From DAITBA01 sp036824005 (GTDB lineage Bacteria > Pseudomonadota > Gammaproteobacteria > Burkholderiales > Rhodocyclaceae), in contig DAITBA010000012.1 in the NCBI GenBank assembly GCA_036824005.1, positions 62,001 to 126,000 of the forward strand: a stretch of 64,000 nt of DNA, given 5' to 3'. Below, piece after piece: positions 8,308 through 17,935 of this stretch. Below the pieces are notes generated by a model, which saw nothing but the letters and a program-made list of their open reading frames with translations, was not told the DNA's origin and did no database searches. The first letter of the stretch is position 1, and every line of letters starts with the position of its first letter. The translations under genes were made by a program, and so were the position numbers.

Positions 8308-10515
8308 ATGACCTATGTACCTGATCCGGCCGCACTGAATGCCACCGGCACGATATCGGGCACGCGCCTGGCCGAAGTCCTGCAGTCGTCGAAATCGCTG
8401 ATAGATTCGGTCACGCGACGGGCCGACGAGGGCGCGTTCCTACAGCAGGCCGTCGAGGTCATCACCGCCGCCATGCGCGCGCGCTACGGTGCAATCGGCA
8501 TACTGGACGAGCAGGACAAGCTCAAGCAGTTCGTCCACACGGGCATGCCGACCGAATTGGCGGCGAAAATGCCGCACCCGCCGACCGGGCGCGGCCTGCT
8601 CGGCGTGGTCATCACGGACAAGACGGTCCTGCGCATCGACGACATCCAGGCCGACCCGCGCTCCGGCGGATTCCCGCCCCATCATCCAGCGATGAAGACC
8701 TTGCTTGCCGTGCCGGTGTTGAGCCTGGGCCATTACTACGGGCGGCTCTATTGCTGCGACCGGTCCGATGGCGAGCCGTTCGATCTAACAGACGAGTTGA
8801 TCGCATCGCATTTCGCCCTCGTGCTGTCTGTCGCCCTGGACAAGCTGCACGACTTCGAGTTGCTGCGGCACAAGGACGAGGCGCGCTGGCGCAGCGAAGA
8901 GCGCTACCGCTTGCTGGTGGAAATGGCGCCGAATCCGATCTTCGTACTGCAAGACCACAAGGTAGCCTTTGCCAACAGCATTGCCCTAAAGCTTATCGGC
9001 GCCAAGAATCTTGAGCAGTTGAACAACCGCAACTACGCGGATTTCCTCATGCCCGATTGCCGGGAAGCGGCGCTTGAGCGCTTTGCCGACATGGCCGCCA
9101 ACGGCGCGCGCGTTGCCCCCATGGAAGTCCGGTTGCGCGCGCTCGACGGGCGGATACTGAACGCCGAGATCGCCAGTGCCGCCATTACCTACAACGGCGC
9201 CCCGGCGGCCCTCAATGTCGCCCGCGACGTGACACAGCAGCGACGCGACGAGCGCGAGTTGCGCGCCTTGCACCACTTGTCGGAAGTGGTCAGCCGCAGC
9301 GAGGCCCTCGACGACGTCTTCCGCGAAGCGCTCCAGACCCTGCGCGTGTGCACGGATGCCGATCGCGCTTCGATACTGCTTTTCGACCACGACGGCGTCA
9401 TGCGCTTTGCTGCATGGGACAGGCTGTCCGACGAATACCGGCGCGTCACCGAAGGGCATACTCCCTGGCCCGCCGATGCGCCGCAGGTGTTGCCCATATT
9501 GCTTCCCGACCCGCAGGCAGATGCGTCTCTGACGCCGTTCCTGTCTTCCTTGCGGGCCGAAGGAATAGTCTCTCTGGCATTTTTTCCTCTTACGCACCAG
9601 CGTCAGTTGCTCGGCAAGTTCGTCCTCTATTTCGACGCACGGCACGATTTTCGCGACCATGACACGCGGCTGGCGCTGACCATCGGCGAGCACATCGGCA
9701 TCGCGGTCGCAAGGCATCGCGCCATCGAGCATATCCGCAGCCTGAACGCGGAGCTCGAGGAGCGCGTCCAGCGCCGCACCATGCAACTCACCGAGGCAAA
9801 CCACGAGCTTGAGGCCTTCGCGTATTCCGTGTCCCACGACCTGCGCGCGCCGCTGCGCGCCCTGGATGGCTATAGTAAAATTCTGATCGAGGACTGTTCG
9901 GACAAACTTGACGATATAGGGCGCCACCACCTCGGGCGCATCGTCGCTGCGACGCAGCGCATGGGCAGGTTGATCGACGACCTGTTGCGTCTGTCGCGCG
10001 TCGGTCGCAGCGAGATCCGGCTGCAGGACGTCGATCTTTCAGATATCGCCCGGGAGATCGCGCATAAGCTACAGGAACGCGCGCCGGCACGCGCCGTGCG
10101 CTTCGCCATTGCCGAGTCCCTGCGCGTCGCGGCCGATCACGGCTTGATGCGCATTGCTCTCGACAACCTGCTCGACAACGCCTGGAAGTACACCGGCCGG
10201 TCGCGCCGCGCCGAGATCGAATTCGGCGCCACGAACCACTCCGGAGTCGCATGCTTCTTCGTGCGCGACAATGGGGCCGGATTCGACATGAGGTACGCGC
10301 GCAATCTGTTCGCACCCTTCCACCGCATGCATGCACCGGGGGACTTCGAGGGCATGGGCATCGGCTTGGCGCTGGTGCGGCGGATCGTCCAGCGTCATGG
10401 CGGGCGCATATGGGCCGAGGCCCGCCCGAACGAGGGCGCGACATTCTACTTCACGCTGTGGGAAAGCGGTGTGCCTGTCGAGCTGCGAAGTGCCCAACCC
10501 CCTGCGGAGGGATGA
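8308..10515 (+). CDS. Soluble sensor histidine kinase, GAF-PAS-GAF-HisKA-HATPase
   Basis: 735 residues with no transmembrane segment. Likely domains: GAF (about 30-190), PAS (205-310, RYRLLVEMAPNPIFVLQ), a second GAF (330-480), a short coiled coil, then HisKA with the phospho-acceptor His510 in SVSHDLRAPLRAL. The ATPase follows with DNLLDNAWKYT, DNGAGFDM and GMGIGLALVRRI. The last part resembles phytochrome-type kinases, but no bilin-binding Cys/PHY module is evident. No response regulator gene is adjacent. The input is probably a small cytosolic ligand or redox signal. Converges on the PP2C gene with only 4 bp between the stops. Confidence 0.88.
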   Translation: MTYVPDPAALNATGTISGTRLAEVLQSSKSLIDSVTRRADEGAFLQQAVEVITAAMRARYGAIGILDEQDKLKQFVHTGMPTELAAKMPHPPTGRGLLGVVITDKTVLRIDDIQADPRSGGFPPHHPAMKTLLAVPVLSLGHYYGRLYCCDRSDGEPFDLTDELIASHFALVLSVALDKLHDFELLRHKDEARWRSEERYRLLVEMAPNPIFVLQDHKVAFANSIALKLIGAKNLEQLNNRNYADFLMPDCREAALERFADMAANGARVAPMEVRLRALDGRILNAEIASAAITYNGAPAALNVARDVTQQRRDERELRALHHLSEVVSRSEALDDVFREALQTLRVCTDADRASILLFDHDGVMRFAAWDRLSDEYRRVTEGHTPWPADAPQVLPILLPDPQADASLTPFLSSLRAEGIVSLAFFPLTHQRQLLGKFVLYFDARHDFRDHDTRLALTIGEHIGIAVARHRAIEHIRSLNAELEERVQRRTMQLTEANHELEAFAYSVSHDLRAPLRALDGYSKILIEDCSDKLDDIGRHHLGRIVAATQRMGRLIDDLLRLSRVGRSEIRLQDVDLSDIAREIAHKLQERAPARAVRFAIAESLRVAADHGLMRIALDNLLDNAWKYTGRSRRAEIEFGATNHSGVACFFVRDNGAGFDMRYARNLFAPFHRMHAPGDFEGMGIGLALVRRIVQRHGGRIWAEARPNEGATFYFTLWESGVPVELRSAQPPAEG

Positions 10516-10519
10516 GACG

Positions 10520-11302
10520 CTACCCGGCGGCGGGCGCGAGCTTCGGACGCTTTGCCACCTTTTGCGTCAGCTTGATGATCGCCAGGGAAATGTTGTCGCC
10601 CGCGCCTTGAGCGCGCTTGCGCGCGCGCTCGACCAGGATCTCGGCCGCGTTGCGTGGCGGATGGGCGGCCAGCACGCCGCCCAGCTCGGCGGCGGAGAAA
10701 TAGCCCCACAAACCGTCCGAACAAAGCAGAAAGATGTCATCGGCCACCAGGGGTGCGCTATCCCCGAAGTCCACCTGTGGCTCGCGCTCGGCACCGAGGC
10801 AGGACAACAGAATGTTGCGCTGAGGATGCGCCCCCGCCTGTTCCTCTGTGATATGACCCATGCGTACCAGCTCGGCCACCAGCGAGTGGTCCCCTGATCT
10901 CGTCACCAACTTGTCGCCGCGAAAGTGATAAAGGCGGGAATCTCCGCAGTGCGCCCAGTCCACCCGGCCCGGCTGCAGCATCAGAACCACGGCCGTACTG
11001 TGGGGATCGGCCTCACTGGTGAAGCGCGTCAGCTTGATGACGACGTGCGCATCGTGGACGATGCTGCGCAGGAGTTCCTGGGGCGTTTCCGACAGCGGAG
11101 CGTAGTTTTCAAAGCTCTGCTGTGCCTTGTGGATCACTTGCTCGGCGGCGATGGCGCCGCCGGTATGTCCGCCCATGCCGTCGGCGAGCACGGCCATGAG
11201 CAGACCGCGCCGCGTCGGATGCGGAATCAGGGCAACGCGGTCTTGCTGCTCCTTGCGATCGCCGATATGCTGGGCGACGCAGGTGTCTATGGTCAGGGAC
11301 AT
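10520..11302 (-). CDS. PP2C-family Ser/Thr protein phosphatase
   Basis: 260 residues. Metal-binding and catalytic motifs of bacterial PP2C (PPM) enzymes are present: LADGMGGHTGG, the CGDSRLYHFR strand, LLCSDGLWGY and GAGDNISLAII near the C-terminus. No membrane or regulatory domain is fused, so this is a stand-alone Stp-type phosphatase that would dephosphorylate phospho-Ser/Thr proteins with Mn2+ or Mg2+. No Ser/Thr kinase gene is in the window, so its partner lies elsewhere. Confidence 0.87.
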   Translation of the reverse strand: MSLTIDTCVAQHIGDRKEQQDRVALIPHPTRRGLLMAVLADGMGGHTGGAIAAEQVIHKAQQSFENYAPLSETPQELLRSIVHDAHVVIKLTRFTSEADPHSTAVVLMLQPGRVDWAHCGDSRLYHFRGDKLVTRSGDHSLVAELVRMGHITEEQAGAHPQRNILLSCLGAEREPQVDFGDSAPLVADDIFLLCSDGLWGYFSAAELGGVLAAHPPRNAAEILVERARKRAQGAGDNISLAIIKLTQKVAKRPKLAPAAG

Positions 11303-11409
11303 GGCCTTAGGTGCTCAAAATTGCAGCAAATTTACCATGCTCGCGGCCGTTCGCGGCTGGCAATCCGTCACGGCACCCGCCGGACAACATCGACTGTAGG
11401 GGGAAGCCC

Positions 11410-11847
11410 ATGTACTCCGGACGCGGTTACAACGAGGTCAAACCGGGCGACGAGTATCGGAATGTCATGACCATGACCGAGACACACATCGTCATCGGTG
11501 CAGGATTGTTCGGGGATTTCAATCCGCTGCATGTCAATCAGGAATTCGCGCAAGCTTCCCGCTACGAGGGCCGCATCGCCCACGGCTACCTGACGAGTTC
11601 CTGCATGGCAGCGGCGCTGGGCATGATATTTCACGGCACGGCGATCGCTTACCTTGAGCATACCTGCCGATTCACCGCGCCGGTCACGGCAGGCGACACG
11701 CTGAGCATCGTGTGGAAAATCACCCGCAAGGACGACAAGCTCAAGCACAACGGTGGTATCGTCAGCCTGACGGGCCGCTGTACGAATCAGAACGGCACGG
11801 AAGTAGCGAATGCCGAGGCAAAGATGCTGGTGGCCAACAACGTCTGA
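11410..11847 (+). CDS. MaoC-like hot-dog-fold hydratase/dehydratase
   Basis: 145 residues. The hydratase-2 signature is visible as AGLFGDFNPLHVNQEFA, where Asp and His are the expected catalytic pair, followed by GRIAHGYLTSS and RFTAPVTAGDTL. Such proteins hydrate (R)-enoyl-CoA or act on related acyl-CoAs. A strong AGGGGGA site precedes ATG 11410; the longer open frame lacks one. Converges with an acyl-CoA synthetase gene, which suggests an acyl-CoA context, but the two are not one operon. Confidence 0.82.
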   Translation: MYSGRGYNEVKPGDEYRNVMTMTETHIVIGAGLFGDFNPLHVNQEFAQASRYEGRIAHGYLTSSCMAAALGMIFHGTAIAYLEHTCRFTAPVTAGDTLSIVWKITRKDDKLKHNGGIVSLTGRCTNQNGTEVANAEAKMLVANNV

Positions 11848-11853
11848 TCCTTG

Positions 11854-13539
11854 TCAGTTCCCGCTTTCCCTGCGGGCAAGGAGTTTCTCCTCTTCCCGCA
11901 GCCGAAGCAGGCGCCGCTGCACCTTGCCGGTGGTGGTCATGGGCAGGGCGTCGATGAATTCGAAAGCCTTGGGATACTCGTAAGGCGCAAGTTTGCCGCG
12001 CACGTGCTCGGCCAGTTCCGACTCCAACCCGGACGTTGCCTTGACATCGGGTTGCAGGACGATAAATGCCTTGACGATGGTCCCGCGAGTTTCGTCCGGC
12101 GCCCCGATCACTGCCGCGTTGGCCACGGCCGGGTGCTTGAGCAGGCAGTTCTCCACCTCCGACGGACCGATGCGATAGCCGGCGCTCTTGATGACGTCGT
12201 CGCTGCGACCCTGGTACCAGAGGTAACCGTCGGTGTCCATTTTCGCCTGGTCGCCTGTACGCGCCCAGGCCTCGCCGCCGGTGCCGACATACTTTGCGGC
12301 GGTGGCACCCGGGTTCTTCCAGTACTCGATGAGAAACACCGGATCGGCCTCATCGCCCCAGGCGCGCCGCACCGCCACCTCGCCTACCTCGTCCGGCGGC
12401 AGGAGATTGCCCGCTTCGTCGATCACCGCCACGCGATGGCCCGGATAGGGCCGGCCCATCGAGCCCGGCTTGGGTGGATAGACGGCGGCACAGTTGCCAA
12501 CGATGTAATTGATTTCCGTCTGGCCGAACATCTCGTTCACCGTCACATCCAGCGCTTCGCGCGCCCATGCCGTGACCGAGGTGCCGACGGCCTCGCCGGC
12601 GCTCATGATGCTGCGCAGATTAAGATCGTAGCGTGCGCGCGGTTCCGGCACCGTTTTCATCATCATCTTCAGCGCCGTGGGAAAGAGAAAAGCATTGCGG
12701 ACGCCGTACTTCTCGATCAGGTGGAAGGCCTTTTCGGCATCGAAGCGACCGCGGTACCCCAGGATCGGCTGACCGCAAGCCCAGGCGGGCAGCAGAGCGT
12801 CGAACAGCCCGCCGGTCCACGCCCAGTCCGCCGGCGACCAGAACATATCGCCCGGCTGCGGATAAAAGTCATGGGAGCAAACAAAGCCCGGTATGTTGCC
12901 GAGCAGGGTGCGCTGGGCCATGAGCGCGCCCTTGGGATTGCCGGTGGTGCCGCTGGTGTAGATGATGAGCGCCGGATCGTCGGCGGCGGTCTCCAGCAGA
13001 CGATAGCGGGTGGACGCGTGTTCGAGCAGTTTATCCCACTCATGGACGCCGGCCTCGCGCGCGCCGCCAACGCCGATGACATGCCTGAGCGCGGGTAGGC
13101 GCCCGCGGATCGACCACAGCTTGGGCAGCGTGGCGTCGTCGACAATAGCGACATTGGCGTCGGAATCGGCAAGCCGGAACTCAAGGGCGTCAGGGCCGAA
13201 AAGGTGCGACAAGGGCAGCGCGATGGCGCCCATCTGGTAACAGGCAACGTGCGCAATGCCAGTCTCCGGTCGCTGGGCGAGCATGATGGCCACCCGGTCG
13301 CCGCGTTGGGTGCCGAGCGCGGCCAGGGCGTTGGACAGGCGGTTCGCCTCACGCTGGATGTCCCAGAACGACCACGCCGATGTAAACCCCGATTCGTCCT
13401 CGTAGTACAGGGCGAAGCGGTCGCGCTGCGCCGCCCAGCGGCTGCAGCACTCCCAGGCGATGTTGTAGCGGGCCGGCACCTCCCAGCGAAAGGTGTCGTA
13501 CAGATCCTCGTAGGTCTTCGCCTGGGCGTTCAGTCGCAT
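11854..13539 (-). CDS. AMP-forming acyl-CoA synthetase (acetyl-/medium-chain-type)
   Basis: 561 residues. Adenylate-forming motifs: phosphate-binding loop IIYTSGTTGNPKGA, the FGQTE aromatic motif, YQGRSDDVIKSAGYRIGPSEVE (A8 hinge) and the C-terminal catalytic Lys in TTTGKVQRR. It activates a carboxylate to acyl-CoA through an acyl-AMP. The overall pattern (WSPADWAWTGG, PPKPGSMGRPYPGH) is closest to medium-chain/acetyl-CoA synthetase relatives; chain length cannot be read. ATG 13539 has GGGAGAG upstream, and an in-frame ATG at 13563 is less well placed. Ends 50 bp before glcF on the same strand side. Confidence 0.85.
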   Translation of the reverse strand: MRLNAQAKTYEDLYDTFRWEVPARYNIAWECCSRWAAQRDRFALYYEDESGFTSAWSFWDIQREANRLSNALAALGTQRGDRVAIMLAQRPETGIAHVACYQMGAIALPLSHLFGPDALEFRLADSDANVAIVDDATLPKLWSIRGRLPALRHVIGVGGAREAGVHEWDKLLEHASTRYRLLETAADDPALIIYTSGTTGNPKGALMAQRTLLGNIPGFVCSHDFYPQPGDMFWSPADWAWTGGLFDALLPAWACGQPILGYRGRFDAEKAFHLIEKYGVRNAFLFPTALKMMMKTVPEPRARYDLNLRSIMSAGEAVGTSVTAWAREALDVTVNEMFGQTEINYIVGNCAAVYPPKPGSMGRPYPGHRVAVIDEAGNLLPPDEVGEVAVRRAWGDEADPVFLIEYWKNPGATAAKYVGTGGEAWARTGDQAKMDTDGYLWYQGRSDDVIKSAGYRIGPSEVENCLLKHPAVANAAVIGAPDETRGTIVKAFIVLQPDVKATSGLESELAEHVRGKLAPYEYPKAFEFIDALPMTTTGKVQRRLLRLREEEKLLARRESGN

Positions 13540-13588
13540 CGCGTTCTCTCCCTTCATGCGCATATTCTGCGCAGCGGCCGCGAAGGCA

Positions 13589-14821
13589 TCAACCCAGCCG
13601 TTCGTCGAGCACCTCGATCCAATGGCGCACCGGTATCTGCGTCCCCGCCTGCAGATGCGTCAAACAACCGATGTTGGCGGTGGCGATAACCTGCGGAGCG
13701 CCTGCGCACAGCGCCGCGATCTTGTTGTCGCGCAGCTGAAACGACAGCTCCGGCTGGAGGATGGAATACGTGCCGGCCGAACCGCAGCACAGGTGCCCGT
13801 CGGCAACGACGGTCAGCTCGAATCCGGCGGCGCGTAGCAGTTCCTCCACGACACCGCGGATCTTCTGCCCATGCTGGAGCGTGCACGGCGCATGGAAGGC
13901 GAGTCGGGCGGCGGCGGGTTCGCGCGCCGCCAGCAAGGATTCCAACGCCGCGCTCTCGGCGGCAACGACTTCGCTCACGTCGCGCGTCAGGAGACTGATG
14001 CGCGCCGCCTTCTCCGCATAGCGCGCATCGTCGCGCAACAGGTGGGCGTAGTCGCGTACCATCACGCCGCAGCCGGACGCGGTCATGACGATGGCCTCGG
14101 CGCCAGCTTCGATGTGCGGCCACCAGGCGTCGATGTTGCGCCTGGCGTCGATGCGCCCCGTTTCCTGATCGTTGAGATGGAAGCGCAGCGCCCCGCAGCA
14201 GCCGGCCCCAGGCACCTCGATCAACGCCACGCCCAGGCGATCCAGCACACGCGCGGCGGCGGCATTGATGTTCGGCGCCAGAGCCGGCTGCACACAGCCG
14301 GCCAGGGCGATCATCCTGCGCTTGTGGTCGCTGCGGGGCCACGGTCCGCGCGCCGCACCGGCCTCCGGCACTTTGGCCGCCAGCACTGATGGCAGGAAGG
14401 GCCGGAAGAGCTGGCCAAGCCTGATCGCCGGCGTGAACACCCACGGACGGGGCAAGGCTTCGCGCAATGCCAGACGCATCAGACGTTCCGTCCAGGCGCG
14501 CCGCACCTGTCGCTCCACCAGTTCGCGACCGATGTCCACGAGCCGGCCGTACTGCACGCCGGATGGGCACGTCGTCTCGCAGGCGCGGCAGGTCAGGCAG
14601 CGGTCGAGATGCGCCTGCGTCTTTGCACTGACCGGAGCACCCTCGAGCAACTGCTTGATGAGATAGATGCGCCCGCGCGGCCCGTCCAGCTCGTCGCCGA
14701 GCAGCTGATAGGTCGGACAGGTGGCGGTGCAGAAACCGCAATGCACACACGTGCGCAGAATGACGTCTGCCTCGCGCCCCTGCGGCGTGTTTCTGATGAA
14801 GTCAGCGAGATTGGTCTGCAT
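13589..14821 (-). CDS. glcF: Glycolate oxidase iron-sulfur subunit
   Basis: 410 residues. Two [4Fe-4S] ferredoxin-type clusters near the N-terminus: CVHCGFCTATCP and CLTCRACETTCP. They are followed by two CCG domains (GAGCCGAL and HLCCGSAGT), the normal GlcF plan. It passes electrons from the flavin subunits of glycolate oxidase to the quinone pool. Third gene in the glcD-glcE-glcF order. A compact hairpin (CCGCGC/GCGCGG, 14831-14845) lies just upstream between glcE and glcF with no T-run, and may tune the RNA rather than terminate it. Confidence 0.93.
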   Translation of the reverse strand: MQTNLADFIRNTPQGREADVILRTCVHCGFCTATCPTYQLLGDELDGPRGRIYLIKQLLEGAPVSAKTQAHLDRCLTCRACETTCPSGVQYGRLVDIGRELVERQVRRAWTERLMRLALREALPRPWVFTPAIRLGQLFRPFLPSVLAAKVPEAGAARGPWPRSDHKRRMIALAGCVQPALAPNINAAAARVLDRLGVALIEVPGAGCCGALRFHLNDQETGRIDARRNIDAWWPHIEAGAEAIVMTASGCGVMVRDYAHLLRDDARYAEKAARISLLTRDVSEVVAAESAALESLLAAREPAAARLAFHAPCTLQHGQKIRGVVEELLRAAGFELTVVADGHLCCGSAGTYSILQPELSFQLRDNKIAALCAGAPQVIATANIGCLTHLQAGTQIPVRHWIEVLDERLG

Positions 14822-14868
14822 GGTTCAGGGCCGCGCGTGGCGCGGTGGTCGCTGTTCTCCTCTACTCC

Positions 14869-15951
14869 TCACCATTCCAGAAACATCCTTCCCGGGTTGA
14901 GGATGCCTTGGGGGTCGAAGGCGTGTTTGAGCCGCCGGTGCAGATCCATCATCGCCTCGGGCAACGGCTGGAACACCGCGACGATACGGCGTGCCTGTGA
15001 GTCGCCGCCGCGAAACAGCGTAGCATGTCCGCCCGCCTCGACCGCGGACGCTCGCACCCGATCCGCCTCAGCGTTGGTGCCCAGCCAACGCAGGCTACCG
15101 TCCCATTCGATGAGCTGTTTTCCCGGCAGCGCAACGGGCGCGGCGACGGAGGGAACGGACAAGCGCCACAGCATGCCAACGTTCTGGAAAAAAGCGTCGG
15201 TCTGCTCGCGAATGCCGCGCCAGAATCGAAGCGCCTGGGCCGGTTCCACCTGCTCGCCGCCAAGTTTGCGGCAGGCCGCTTCGACGGCGGCTGTGGCGCC
15301 GGACAAACGCAGCCCCAGATCGCCCTCGGTGTAGGCGCTGGCGCTGATGGGCAGTGGCTGCGCGGCCCAGCGGTTCAACGCCTCCAGTGCGCGCTCCTCG
15401 GGCATTTCGAAGCGCAGGGTACGCTCGGCAGGCGGTATCGGCAGCACCTTGAGCGATATCTCAACGAGCAGCGCCAGCGTGCCCAGGGAGCCGGCCATGA
15501 GCCGCGAAACATCGTAGCCGGCGACGTTCTTCATCACCTGTCCGCCGAAGGACTGCAACTCGCCGCGGCCGTCGATGAGCTTCACGCCGAGCAGGTAGTC
15601 GCGCACCGCCCCTGCCCGGGCCCGGCGCGGTCCCGACAGACCGGCCGCAACGCAGCCGCCCAGCGTCGCGCCGTCGCCGAAATGGGGAGGTTCGAAGGGC
15701 AGCATCTGCCCTTCTTGCGCCAGCACCGCTTCGATCTCCGCAAGCGGCGTCCCCGCGCGGGCGGTGATCACCAGTTCGGTCGGCTCATAGGAAACGATCC
15801 CGGACAGCGAGCGCGTGTCGAGGATGTCACCGATCAACGACTGGCCATAAAAATCCTTCGTGCCGCCGCCGCGGATACATACCGGCCGGTTACGCGCGGC
15901 GGCATCGCGAATTCTCTGCTGGTACTCTTCAATCATGGCAGGCAACTGCAT
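14869..15951 (-). CDS. glcE: Glycolate oxidase FAD-binding subunit
   Basis: 360 residues, usual for GlcE. The N-terminal FAD-binding (PCMH-type) domain shows CIRGGGTKDFYG and TPLAEIEAVLAQEGQ, with GGCVAAGLSGPRRARAG as the pyrophosphate loop. The C-terminus (HRRLKHAFDPQGILNPGR) is conserved with GlcD. It works with GlcD and GlcF to oxidise glycolate to glyoxylate at the membrane. No clear Shine-Dalgarno precedes ATG 15951, and ATG 15936 is an alternative. Confidence 0.92.
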   Translation of the reverse strand: MQLPAMIEEYQQRIRDAAARNRPVCIRGGGTKDFYGQSLIGDILDTRSLSGIVSYEPTELVITARAGTPLAEIEAVLAQEGQMLPFEPPHFGDGATLGGCVAAGLSGPRRARAGAVRDYLLGVKLIDGRGELQSFGGQVMKNVAGYDVSRLMAGSLGTLALLVEISLKVLPIPPAERTLRFEMPEERALEALNRWAAQPLPISASAYTEGDLGLRLSGATAAVEAACRKLGGEQVEPAQALRFWRGIREQTDAFFQNVGMLWRLSVPSVAAPVALPGKQLIEWDGSLRWLGTNAEADRVRASAVEAGGHATLFRGGDSQARRIVAVFQPLPEAMMDLHRRLKHAFDPQGILNPGRMFLEW

Positions 15952-16014
15952 TGCAGCGGCACGTTGGGACGGACAGCACTCTGTGAATACCTCTGAGTCT
16001 CTGTGGTTCGCCGT

Positions 16015-17508
<1,494 letters not shown>

Positions 17509-17935
17509 ACGCACCTCCCAGCCATGCCGCGGATTGCGCGGCTCGGAACACAGCGGACGCACCCCCGTTGCCCCTCGCGTGCGGTAGGCAAGTGAGGGCA
17601 TTCGATCTCCGGCCCCTCTCCCCCATAACCGGGGAGTGCGTACAGTGTAGCGCGACGCCGGCGGAGCGCCCAATACGTCCCGCCGATACAGCAGACATGG
17701 CCGAACCGGCGCGGCCCCGCGCTGTCCACGTGCTTCACTCGATCAACGTTTGCTAATATTCAGCTTTGAACTGCTAACAGGCTGCTTCAAGACGCAGCGG
17801 GGGTATCCGGCTGCAAGTCGGCCGCAAACTCAAGTGCGCGCCAATACAAACAGGTACGGCGCGCGTTTTGGTGAGCGGTAACACCGCAGACGAGCTTCGC
17901 AGCAACCTTTCGCCAGCCTGCCGATCATACCGCCC
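17509..17935. other. Divergent intergenic region between glcD and the SulP gene
   Basis: 427 bp without a convincing gene; short frames here are shadows. It must hold promoters for the glc operon and for the SulP fusion. One sigma-70-like promoter facing glcD is listed separately. The stretch 17745-17790 is noticeably AT-richer and could hold the SulP promoter. I see no RNA gene. Confidence 0.5.
17645..17673 (-). promoter_or_regulatory. Candidate sigma-70 promoter for glcDEF
   Basis: On the minus strand TTGGGC (17673-17668) is followed after exactly 17 bp by TACACT (17650-17645). That places the transcription start roughly 130 nt upstream of glcD. The -35 matches the consensus at 3 of 6 and the -10 at 4 of 6, so this is suggestive only. 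Confidence 0.3.

Noticed and set aside
15956..16014. Repeat-like phrase (ctctgtgaatacctctgagtc) between glcE and glcD
   Set aside because: It resembles common dispersed intergenic repeats, but only one copy is visible in the window and no symmetry or function can be shown.
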